Source of the DNA: Opitutaceae bacterium
Lineage (GTDB): Bacteria; Verrucomicrobiota; Verrucomicrobiia; Opitutales; Opitutaceae
Assembly: GCA_028284235.1 (NCBI GenBank)
Contig: JANQSC010000045.1
Span: forward strand, 1-64,000
Direction of reading: 5' to 3'
Length of the DNA: 64,000 nucleotides
Part shown: positions 42,593 to 49,914 of the stretch, in pieces
How positions within the stretch are numbered: the first letter of the stretch is position 1
Layout of the letters: each line of letters opens with the position of its first letter
Notes under the pieces: generated by a model
What the model saw: the letters and a program-made list of their open reading frames with translations, nothing else
What the model was told of the DNA's origin: nothing
Databases searched by the model: none
Program-made: the position numbers and the translations under genes

Positions 42593-44887
42593 TTAGTTGT
42601 TTGGCGTGATTTCTAGATTATCGATGAACACCCGCTTCTGGGCTTGCGGCGACAAAGCGAAGATTGCCGGAGCCCCCTTGGGGTGAAGTTTGTCGACTGG
42701 GACTTCAATCGTCCAAGCGTCAGGCTCCGGCTCGCCGCGTACCCACGCTTTCGCCTTCACCACGCCCGTTCCGTCGCGGTTGTCTTGAATGGTTGTTTTG
42801 AGCCGGTACCACGTGTTCGCCTTCACGTTGAAGGGGACCGATTCCTTGAGCCGGTCGTGGTTGCTGGAAACCTCGAGAATGCGCCAGTTGCCCACCAGGG
42901 TGATCAGGTAGCGCTGGTTCACCAAGCCGATCGAGGACATGATTCTCCGATTGCCGTCCGTGAGCACGTCGGCGGAGAACGTGTAGTTCGACAGGTCGTG
43001 GTGACCGACGAAATTCATGGTCCGCTGCTTGATGACCGAGTCGAGCACGTTGGCGACCACTTTCTCGCCCTCACGTTCGACCACGCTCCACTTGACCCGC
43101 GCGCCGAGCCAGAAGGACGGCGGAAAGGAAGCGGCTTCACCCAAGTAATTCTTGCTGTTCAGCTCGAAGCTTTCGAAATCCTCGCTGTAGCTCGGTCCCG
43201 CCACCACACGTCCACGGATGCTGGTCGAAACGCCGTTCGCAGTCGCCTTGATCATGCCAGCGGCGTAGGGAGCGTCGCGATTGACCGTCAACGTCTTGCC
43301 CGAAACTTTCGCCGCGAGCGGACCGGTGTCCCATTCGACTTTATCCAATTTCTTGATACGCTGCCCCACGGCGTTCAGTCCCCAGACCGTGAAGTCGACC
43401 GACTGTCCTTGCATCAGAGCGATTTCCGCGGGCACCACTTGCAGGGCGGCGATCTTCTTGTCCTTGATCCGCGTTTTCGGCGTTTTCACCCCGACAAACT
43501 TGCCGCCCTCTTCACCGAAACAGTGTAGGGCTTCTTTGGTTTGTATATAAACCTTGCCCGCGTAGGCGGACGGAGCCGCGAGACAAATCGCTCCCATGTC
43601 CACTTCGTCGAGAATTTCGCCGCGGTCGTCGTGCGGCTTAACCACGTAGGCCTTGCCGTCGGCCATTGGCACGTAGAGTTTGTCGTCGGCATACAACGGC
43701 GAGGCGTGCAACTGGTCCGGCGCGAGTTTGAGCGACCAAAGCGTTTCGCCGGTATCCGCGTCGACACAGAGCAAGCTTCCCGTAGCGATCGTCGTGTAGA
43801 CGCGGCCGTCGTGGAGAACGGGCGAACTGCTGAACGAGACGTGTTCGTCGTTGCGCCAAATCTCGTCGGACGGAGAAAGGATGACCGGCTTGTCGCCGGT
43901 CGGATACTCGGTCGGAATGCGATAGCAGACGAGACGACCTTTGGCGGTCGTATCGATGTTCTCCTTACCATGAACGGCGATGATTTTGTCGTCGCCGTAG
44001 AAAAGCACCGTGCCATTCACTCCGCCCTGCGAAATCGTCACCCGCCAGACCGGCTCGCCGGTGAGGGCGTTCGAGCAAATGATGCTGCCCGATCCCGTTC
44101 CCGCTATGAATACACGGCGTCCGTCCAGATCGCCGAAGGTGGGCGAGGAATTGGAGCTGTCGACCGGGCGGACGTCGGGCGACGAGTGCCAGGCCAATTC
44201 GCCGGTATGCTTGTTGAAGCCGTAGAACCGATCACCGGGAGGTCCCGTAGTGCCCCAGTTCGCGGTGATGCCGCGGAAGATCACGAAGTCGCCCTCGATA
44301 ACCGGGCCGCCGGTACGGCCGTTGGGGAAGGTCAAGCGCCAGAACTCCTCGAGCATGGACCGCTCCCAGAGCTTGTTGCCATCGCGATCGAAGGCCAAAG
44401 CCAAGCCCGAAGTCGGCATAAAGTAAACGTTTCCGGTTTCCGGGTCGACGCAGGGCGAACCGATACCGTAACGGTTATAGACATTGTCGCTGAGGAAGTC
44501 GCGCGAGCGGTATTCCCACAGCTTCTCGCCCGTATCGGCGTCGAGACAAAGCAAAGTCTCTTCGACGAGCGTGCCGTCGTTCTCCTCGTAGTAGCCAAAG
44601 ACATACACGCGCCCGTCCGCGATAACCGGGGCGCCGCCGCCCTTGACTGGATAGCTCCAGAGGTGGGATTCCCCTTCCGGATCAATGGAGTCCGGCAAGT
44701 TTTTCTCCAGCGAGACGCCGGTCTGAAGCGGGCCTCTCCAATTAAGCCAGCCATCGACGGCCTTCGCCGAAAGGACCGGCGCGAGCGCCAGACTCGCTGC
44801 TGAAAGCGCCGCCCACAGCAGCGCCTTGTTTCTTCGTGGGTGAGAGTTCGTGGATGGAGACGAGACGCCTATATTATTTCCATGCAT
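42593..44887 (-). CDS. Secreted PQQ-like beta-propeller with C-terminal jelly-roll domain
   Basis: A 764-aa exported protein with a late signal peptide (hydrophobic core about 22-42, ending SAKAVDG) and a DGWLNWRGPLQTGVSLEKNLP start. Residues about 45-460 are PQQ_2 blades (TGEKLWEYRSR, DGNKLWERSM, TGELAWHSSP, TGETLWSLKL). A short Ig-like linker (about 475-555) follows, and the C-terminus (about 560-764) resembles a concanavalin/LamG-like jelly roll of the DUF1080 type (YSEDFESFEL, WYRLKTTIQDN, RVFIDNLEITP), probably glycan-binding. It is the first gene of the 17-gene run and lies opposite the MarR gene. Confidence 0.85.
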   Translation of the reverse strand: MHGNNIGVSSPSTNSHPRRNKALLWAALSAASLALAPVLSAKAVDGWLNWRGPLQTGVSLEKNLPDSIDPEGESHLWSYPVKGGGAPVIADGRVYVFGYYEENDGTLVEETLLCLDADTGEKLWEYRSRDFLSDNVYNRYGIGSPCVDPETGNVYFMPTSGLALAFDRDGNKLWERSMLEEFWRLTFPNGRTGGPVIEGDFVIFRGITANWGTTGPPGDRFYGFNKHTGELAWHSSPDVRPVDSSNSSPTFGDLDGRRVFIAGTGSGSIICSNALTGEPVWRVTISQGGVNGTVLFYGDDKIIAVHGKENIDTTAKGRLVCYRIPTEYPTGDKPVILSPSDEIWRNDEHVSFSSSPVLHDGRVYTTIATGSLLCVDADTGETLWSLKLAPDQLHASPLYADDKLYVPMADGKAYVVKPHDDRGEILDEVDMGAICLAAPSAYAGKVYIQTKEALHCFGEEGGKFVGVKTPKTRIKDKKIAALQVVPAEIALMQGQSVDFTVWGLNAVGQRIKKLDKVEWDTGPLAAKVSGKTLTVNRDAPYAAGMIKATANGVSTSIRGRVVAGPSYSEDFESFELNSKNYLGEAASFPPSFWLGARVKWSVVEREGEKVVANVLDSVIKQRTMNFVGHHDLSNYTFSADVLTDGNRRIMSSIGLVNQRYLITLVGNWRILEVSSNHDRLKESVPFNVKANTWYRLKTTIQDNRDGTGVVKAKAWVRGEPEPDAWTIEVPVDKLHPKGAPAIFALSPQAQKRVFIDNLEITPNN

Positions 44888-45196
44888 AGCGATCAGATAT
44901 TGAAAAACTCAACGATTGGATTTCTTCCGTCTTCGGTTTCGGAAAATAGAGGCGCCGCAGCGCTTGAAGCCAAACAAGCTGCGCTTCCAGAGAATTGGGG
45001 GTGACAAAAATCTAAGCGATGGGGGCCCATTAACCAAGAAAGACGGTTTCGAGCGGAACTAATACGAACACGTATCATCGTGTCAATCTGAATATCGCCC
45101 AATTTGCCGAACTGTTACGTAAAAATCTCGGAACGAACCAATTCTCGTTGGACAAACCGCGCTGCTTTTACTATGTGTGCGTATCAAAATCCCTCT
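44888..45196. other. Divergent control region of the 17-gene run and MarR gene
   Basis: No gene is visible. The region holds overlapping inverted repeats at 45062-45083, an imperfect CCAATTCTCGTTGG repeat at 45138-45151, and an ACTGTTACGT sequence at 45111 that weakly resembles the CCGTTAC operators. The promoters of both directions are expected here. Confidence 0.55.
45062..45083. promoter_or_regulatory. Candidate MarR operator (overlapping inverted repeats)
   Basis: ATACG-AACA-CGTAT (45062-45075) overlaps ACACG-TATCAT-CGTGT (45068-45083). MarR proteins bind short palindromes near their own divergent promoters, and this is the most symmetric sequence in the gap. The assignment is inferred. 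Confidence 0.4.
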
Positions 45197-45685
45197 ATGA
45201 ACCCATCCCCACAAACACCTGAAAGCCAGACCAGTTCCTCACAAAAGCGCTTTCCGCTCCTGCTGCGGTCCGCCTGGTTTGGTCTGAACCAGAGTTTCCG
45301 CGCTCGTATCAAGCCACTCGGGCTAACGCCTGACCAGTTCACCGTGTTGCGCTGGCTGTATGAAAAGAAGGACGAGTGTATCCGACAATCGGATTTAGCC
45401 CAGCTGATGGCCAGCGACAACAACACCATCACCTCCATCATCAACCGCATGGAGACCAATGGATGGGTCAAACGCTCGCCCCACACCCACGACCAGCGGG
45501 CCAAGCAACTCAACATCCAAGAGGCGGGGGAAACGCTCTATTTCAAAGCCCAGGCGATCGCCCACGCGCTCGAAGACGAAATCATGAGCAGCCTGAGCGA
45601 AGCGGAACGCTTGATGTACTTGGAATTCATGCAAAAAGTCGCCCAAGCCTGCCTCGACTCCCGCGACACCAGCCGGACCGCGTAG
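45197..45685 (+). CDS. MarR family transcriptional regulator
   Basis: A 162-aa winged-helix regulator. The core fold is clear: FRARIKPLGLTPDQFTVLRWLYEKK, the recognition helix region QSDLAQLMASDNNTITSIINRME, and the wing GWVKRSPHTHDQRAKQLNI with the usual D-x-R motif. MarR proteins near CoA-ligase genes commonly sense aromatic acids or their CoA thioesters. It is divergent from the 17-gene minus-strand run, so it is the probable regulator of that run. Start choice: ATG 45197 begins the soluble protein; ATG 45173 in frame would add eight residues and cannot be excluded. The frame further upstream uses only a TTG. Confidence 0.88.
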   Translation: MNPSPQTPESQTSSSQKRFPLLLRSAWFGLNQSFRARIKPLGLTPDQFTVLRWLYEKKDECIRQSDLAQLMASDNNTITSIINRMETNGWVKRSPHTHDQRAKQLNIQEAGETLYFKAQAIAHALEDEIMSSLSEAERLMYLEFMQKVAQACLDSRDTSRTA

Positions 45686-45715
45686 TGGATTCTTCGTTTT
45701 TGCGCTCGATAGGTC

Positions 45716-45753
45716 CTGTAAGTCCTGTAGGACGTATACGTCCTATCTTACAG
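45716..45753. terminator. Nested hairpin between MarR and sulfatase genes
   Basis: CTGTAAG (45716-45722) pairs with CTTACAG (45747-45753) around the perfect 18-bp palindrome TAGGACGTATACGTCCTA (45728-45745). No T-run follows. It could end the MarR transcript or be an operator for the sulfatase gene, whose ATG is 18 bases later. Confidence 0.45.
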
Positions 45754-45771
45754 AACCCACTTCTACCAAAC

Positions 45772-47187
45772 ATGCGCTCCCTTCCCTACCTCTTCGCCGC
45801 CTTCTGCGCGACCGTCCTAACCGCGAATGCCGACAAGCCCAACTTCGTCGTATTCCTCGTCGACGACATGGGCTGGGGCGACGTCAGCGCGTACAACAGC
45901 GACTACCACGAGACACCCCACATCGACCAGCTGGCCGCCGAAGGCATGAAGTTCAACCAGGCCTACGCCGCCTGCGCCGTCTGCTCACCCAGCCGAGCCG
46001 CCATCCTGACCGGCCAGTACCCGGCCCGAACGAACCTCACCGACTGGATTCCCGGACACAAACGCCCCCACGGTAAACTCAAAGTGCCCGACTGGACCAT
46101 GTACATGGAACACGAGCGCGTCACTCTGCCCGAAGCGCTGCAAGCGGCCGGCTACGCCACCCAGTTTATCGGCAAATGGCACTTGCTGCCCGTCCCCTAT
46201 CCGGACGAATGGGTCAACCACTACCCCGACAAGCACGGCTTCGACAGCAACATCGCCGGCCGCGAATGGGGACAGCCCAAAGGCCCCGGAAAGTATTTTT
46301 ATCCCTTCGGCATGCCCAACTTCGAAGGAAAAGAAGGCGACTATCTCACGGACGCCCTCACCGACGCCGCGGTGGACTTCATCGAAAACGCCGACAAAGA
46401 CGACCCCTTCCTCCTCTATTTCTCGTACTACACCGTACACGGCCCAATCATCGCCAAGCCGGACCTCGAGGCGAAATACGCGAACAAAACCGTCTACAAC
46501 GAGTTCGACAAAATGGAGAGCCACCAAGCCGCCGGCTACGCCGCGATGGTGCAGTCGCTCGACGAGAGCGTCGGCCGCGTCACCGCCGCCCTCGAAGCCC
46601 AAGGAATCGCCGACAACACCGTCGTCCTTTTCACCTCCGACAACGGCGGCGTCTACAGCCGCGCCAACAACGGCCCCTTCCGCGACGGGAAAGCGACCCC
46701 CTACGAAGGCGGAATCCGCGAACCGCTCATCATCAAATGGCCCGGCGTCGTCGCTCCCGGCTCCGAATCCGAAGTCCCCGTAATCGGCACCGACTTCTAT
46801 CCCACCTTCCTGGAAATCGCCGGCCTGAAAGCGCGGCCAAAAGAGCACCGCGACGGACTCAGCCTCGTTCCCGTGCTCAAGCAGGAAGGCGACTTGGACC
46901 GCGACGCCCTCTACTGGCATTACCCGCACTACCACAAAGCCAACCCCTACAGCGCCGTGCGGGCCGGCAACCTCAAGCTCATCCACTACTTCGAGGACGA
47001 CAGCTACGAGCTCTACGACCTCGCCAACGATCCCACCGAGTCCACTGATCTCGCCGCCAGCCGCCCCAAAGACGTCCGCAAACTCCGCTCCCAGCTCCAG
47101 AAATGGCGCCGGCAAGTCGGGGCCCAAATGATGACCCCCAATCCCGACTACGACCCAGACGCAAACTGGCGCCGCCCGCAAGGGTGA
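45772..47187 (+). CDS. Secreted type I sulfatase (formylglycine-dependent)
   Basis: A 471-aa exported arylsulfatase-family enzyme (S1). A signal peptide (1-20) precedes the metal-binding VVFLVDDMGWGDV segment (D31, D32) and the maturation motif C71-S-P-S-R75, whose cysteine becomes formylglycine. Other sulfatase features are GKWHL (about 140), SYYTVHGP, FTSDNGG with further metal ligands, and a C-terminal YDLANDPTESTDL subdomain. It removes sulfate esters from glycans or other molecules. Maturation would need an anSME or FGE enzyme not seen in the window. The open frame upstream of ATG 45772 covers the MarR gene in another frame and was excluded. Confidence 0.93.
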   Translation: MRSLPYLFAAFCATVLTANADKPNFVVFLVDDMGWGDVSAYNSDYHETPHIDQLAAEGMKFNQAYAACAVCSPSRAAILTGQYPARTNLTDWIPGHKRPHGKLKVPDWTMYMEHERVTLPEALQAAGYATQFIGKWHLLPVPYPDEWVNHYPDKHGFDSNIAGREWGQPKGPGKYFYPFGMPNFEGKEGDYLTDALTDAAVDFIENADKDDPFLLYFSYYTVHGPIIAKPDLEAKYANKTVYNEFDKMESHQAAGYAAMVQSLDESVGRVTAALEAQGIADNTVVLFTSDNGGVYSRANNGPFRDGKATPYEGGIREPLIIKWPGVVAPGSESEVPVIGTDFYPTFLEIAGLKARPKEHRDGLSLVPVLKQEGDLDRDALYWHYPHYHKANPYSAVRAGNLKLIHYFEDDSYELYDLANDPTESTDLAASRPKDVRKLRSQLQKWRRQVGAQMMTPNPDYDPDANWRRPQG

Positions 47188-47242
47188 CGCCAGAAATTCA
47201 AACGAGATTGAGCGACTCGCGCAGCGATTATCGCAACTCGAA

Positions 47243-47785
47243 CTAGCTGCTCCAAGGAGGCACGACGCCGTAGGAGCGGGCGTAGGCGATCAGTTGGCCG
47301 AGGTGCTCGTAAGCGTGGCCGCCGACAACCAGAACCGCGCCCATCTTGTTCATGTCCTGGCCGAACATCTTGATGGACTCGTTCAGCGCTTCGTCGTTCA
47401 TGTGGCCGACAGTCGACTTGATGAACGCGATCGAGTCCTTGAGCGTCTGGACCGTCTCTTCCTTCGAGGTGATCGTCTTTTCGAACTCGCGCGGATTGAG
47501 ACCCTCAGGCATTTCGCCGCCCAAACGTGATCCGATAAAGTAGTTGGCGGCCGCCACATGCAAAATGCTCTCGCGCACCGAGCGAATCCCTTCCGCCGGA
47601 CGCCACTTCATGCCCTCCTCCGAAAACGCTTCCGCCAAGCTGACCAGCTTGTCCGTCTCGTTCCCGTACGTGCCAAGAAAGGTTTTCGCGAATACAGAAC
47701 CGCCGCCACCGTGATGAGCAGCGAAGGAGGAGGTTGCAAGGCCCGCCAAGAGCGCGGCCGATAGGAGTAGATTTCGAATTGTCAT
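47243..47785 (-). CDS. Secreted DinB-like protein
   Basis: A 180-aa exported protein with a signal peptide (1-22) and then a His/Gly stretch (HHGGGG). The mature part is a DinB/YfiT-like four-helix bundle with the family's histidine positions in VRESILHVAAANYF and GGHAYEHLGQLIAYAR, which usually hold a metal ion. DinB-fold proteins include thiol transferases and metal-dependent hydrolases, and secreted versions are common in Verrucomicrobiota and Acidobacteriota without an assigned activity. It converges on the sulfatase gene, 55 bases apart, and no operon partner is seen. Confidence 0.85.
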   Translation of the reverse strand: MTIRNLLLSAALLAGLATSSFAAHHGGGGSVFAKTFLGTYGNETDKLVSLAEAFSEEGMKWRPAEGIRSVRESILHVAAANYFIGSRLGGEMPEGLNPREFEKTITSKEETVQTLKDSIAFIKSTVGHMNDEALNESIKMFGQDMNKMGAVLVVGGHAYEHLGQLIAYARSYGVVPPWSS

Positions 47786-47926
47786 AGTTGTTGGGATTGG
47801 AGATTACTTGGTGTGATTAAGAGAGACAGCAAAGCCATCTGAGCGCGGACTGTCAACGCGATGACCGCTTCGACGGCACACGCCATAAAGCGCAACGCCC
47901 GAACCGCCTCTCCAATTGCCTAAATT

Positions 47927-49159
47927 ATGAACCCAACACGAAAAGTTCCCGTCGCCGCCGCCCTAACAGCCCTGCTCGCGACCGTGACGCTCGCCGCGAC
48001 TGACACGGAATTCTGGCCCCTGCATGTGATCGACAACACGTCGCGCGGCGCCGACGGCGTAAAACTCGGCGACCTCAACAACGACGGTTTGCTCGACCTG
48101 ACCGTCGGCTGGGAGGAAGGCGGAGTCACCCGCGTCTACCTCCACCCCAGCCCGAAATCCGCGACGAACCCCTGGCCCGCCGCCACCATCGGGAAGACCC
48201 CGAAAGCGGAAGACGCCGTTTTCGCCGACGTCAATGGCGATGGCCGCCTCGATATCATCGCCAGTTGCGAAGGCAACGAGCAAACACTCTACCTCCACCT
48301 CGCGCCCGCGAAAAACGATCTACTCCACCCCGATCGCTGGACCCAGTCGCCTCTCCCCGGATCCAAAAACATGACCCGATGGATGTTCGTTACGCCCGCC
48401 ACGCTCGATTTCGGTCAAGACAATCGGAAAGTCCTCATCGCCGGCAGCAAAGATCCCAACGGAACCATCGGCTACTGGGAGATCCCGAAGAAGCCCGGAG
48501 ACGAATGGACCTGGCGACCCCTCTCCGACGCGGGCTGGATCATGTCCATCATTCCCCGCGACATGGACGGCGACGGCGATACCGACATCTACTACAACGA
48601 CCGGAAAGGCAACCTCCGCGGCGCGTGGTGGCTCGAAAACCCGGGCAGCGCGGACCACCGCTGGAACAAGCGCCTCATCGGCGGGCAGCAGACGGAACTC
48701 CTCTTTTCAACTCTCAGCGACCTGGACGGCGACGGACTGGAAGACGTCCTCGCCACCGCCAAGGACAATCGAATCATCTGGTGGAGACGCCTCAACGCGT
48801 CCGGATTGGCTTGGGAACAACGCGAAGTCGAGTATCCCGAAAACGCGGGCACCGCCAAAGCCGTCGCCGTGGGCGACATCGATCAGGACGGGCGACTCGA
48901 CCTCGTCGTCGACTGCGAACACGCCATTCCGCCGAAAGAAGGCGTTTTTTGGTACCGCCAATCTGCCGATCGCCCCTTCGAGAACTGGAAAGCCCTTCCC
49001 CTCAGCGGCCCCAAAGGCGTCAAGTTCGACCGAATCGAACTGATCGATATCGACCGTGATGGAGACTTGGACGTCCTCACTTGCGAGGAAAGCCACGAAG
49101 TTGAGGGAAAACGAATCGGGCTCGGCGTCATTTGGTACGAAAACCCCTTTGGTCGATAG
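47927..49159 (+). CDS. Secreted VCBS/FG-GAP repeat protein
   Basis: A 410-aa exported protein with a signal peptide (about 1-24, ending TLAATD). Six calcium-binding repeats of the D-x-[DN]-x-DG type are visible: DLNNDGLLDL, DVNGDGRLDI, DMDGDGDTDI, DLDGDGLEDV, DIDQDGRLDL and DIDRDGDLDV, spread evenly as expected for an integrin-like seven-bladed FG-GAP/VCBS propeller. Such proteins are usually extracellular or surface attached and act in adhesion or carbohydrate binding. The gene is followed 133 bases later by the EF-hand gene, and the two may share calcium-dependent surface functions, which is inference. Confidence 0.88.
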   Translation: MNPTRKVPVAAALTALLATVTLAATDTEFWPLHVIDNTSRGADGVKLGDLNNDGLLDLTVGWEEGGVTRVYLHPSPKSATNPWPAATIGKTPKAEDAVFADVNGDGRLDIIASCEGNEQTLYLHLAPAKNDLLHPDRWTQSPLPGSKNMTRWMFVTPATLDFGQDNRKVLIAGSKDPNGTIGYWEIPKKPGDEWTWRPLSDAGWIMSIIPRDMDGDGDTDIYYNDRKGNLRGAWWLENPGSADHRWNKRLIGGQQTELLFSTLSDLDGDGLEDVLATAKDNRIIWWRRLNASGLAWEQREVEYPENAGTAKAVAVGDIDQDGRLDLVVDCEHAIPPKEGVFWYRQSADRPFENWKALPLSGPKGVKFDRIELIDIDRDGDLDVLTCEESHEVEGKRIGLGVIWYENPFGR

Positions 49160-49292
49160 AGACCGGCCCGTTCGCAATCCAGGGCTTCGGCCAAAATACT
49201 TGAAACCCGACTCTACCGAGTGGCGTTTGCTCAGGGACACGCGCCGGCCGTCAGGACGGCTTCCAACTTCAACCACCCAAACGAACACTACT

Positions 49293-49712
49293 ATGAAATC
49301 ACGCTACCTAATCGCCCTCTCCGCTCTGCTTATCGCCGGCAGCTCCACCCTCATCGCCCAGAACAATCAACGAGGCCAAGGCGGCAACCGGGAGCGTCCC
49401 GACCTTTTCGCCCTCGCTGACAAAGATGAAAGCGGCACCCTCACCCTCGACGAAATGGTCAACGCCCGCATCGAAATGATGAACCGCCGCGGAGGACAAG
49501 GACAGGGCGGAGGAAATCGCCCCAATCCGGAAGAAATGGCTGAACGCATCAAGAACCAGCTGAGCGCCGTCTTCACCGAAGCCGACAAAGATGAAAACGG
49601 CGAACTGACTCGCGAAGAATTCGCCACCATTCCGCAAGGACGTGGCGGACGAGGCCAAGGCGGTCGCGGCGGACAAGGCGGTCGCGGCGCTCGGGGCGGA
49701 GGCGACGCTTAA
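49293..49712 (+). CDS. Secreted EF-hand protein with Gly/Arg-rich tail
   Basis: A 139-aa exported protein with a signal peptide (1-22). Two EF-hand loops are clear, ADKDESGTLTLDEM and ADKDENGELTREEF, each with the D-x-D-x-[SN]-G-x-[LIT]-x3-E calcium pattern. The linker between them and the C-terminus (about 118-139) are Gly/Arg/Gln-rich, with RGGRGQGG-type repeats. ATG 49293 starts at the signal peptide; the open frame upstream is antisense-type noise. Such proteins are frequent in Verrucomicrobiota and Planctomycetota; a role in calcium binding or surface assembly is all that can be said. Confidence 0.85.
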   Translation: MKSRYLIALSALLIAGSSTLIAQNNQRGQGGNRERPDLFALADKDESGTLTLDEMVNARIEMMNRRGGQGQGGGNRPNPEEMAERIKNQLSAVFTEADKDENGELTREEFATIPQGRGGRGQGGRGGQGGRGARGGGDA

Positions 49713-49737
49713 CAAGACCCCCTTAAAGAAAAACCCA

Positions 49738-49785
49738 TTGTCTCGAAGAGACACCCATTCCCGCTCCCGCGTAGCGGGACGGGAC
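49738..49785 (+). repeat. Partial hairpin element related to the three-hairpin family
   Basis: TGTCTC-GAA-GAGACA (49739-49753) is followed by a CCCATT linker and TCCCGC-GTA-GCGGGA (49765-49779) with an outer GGG/CCC pairing. The string GCTCCCGCGTAGCGGGA also occurs at 18568-18584 in copy b. It may end the EF-hand transcript. Confidence 0.5.
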
Positions 49786-49874
49786 TAGCGCAGCGGTGTT
49801 TTTAACATCGGCGTGCCGCCTAGCGCCTTTGCGAGGCGATGGGTTTTCGCGTTGCGAAAAATGGATTCGCTTTC

Positions 49875-49905
49875 AAACGCTGCTCGCCAATCGGCGGCAG
49901 CGTTT
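49875..49905. terminator. Probable bidirectional terminator
   Basis: AAACGCTGC (49875-49883) pairs with GCAGCGTTT (49897-49905), with further pairing inside the loop (CGCC/GGCG). Five T residues end the plus-strand side. It lies ten bases from the stop codon of the minus-strand Ser/Arg-rich gene and 160 bases after the EF-hand gene. Confidence 0.5.
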
Positions 49906-49914
49906 TTCGCGTCC

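Noticed and set aside
23296..44887. Aryl polyene, flexirubin or xanthomonadin biosynthetic cluster
   Set aside because: Ligase, thioesterase, GT and halogenase-like genes fit, but no ketosynthase, acyl carrier protein, dehydratase or LolA-like gene is present.
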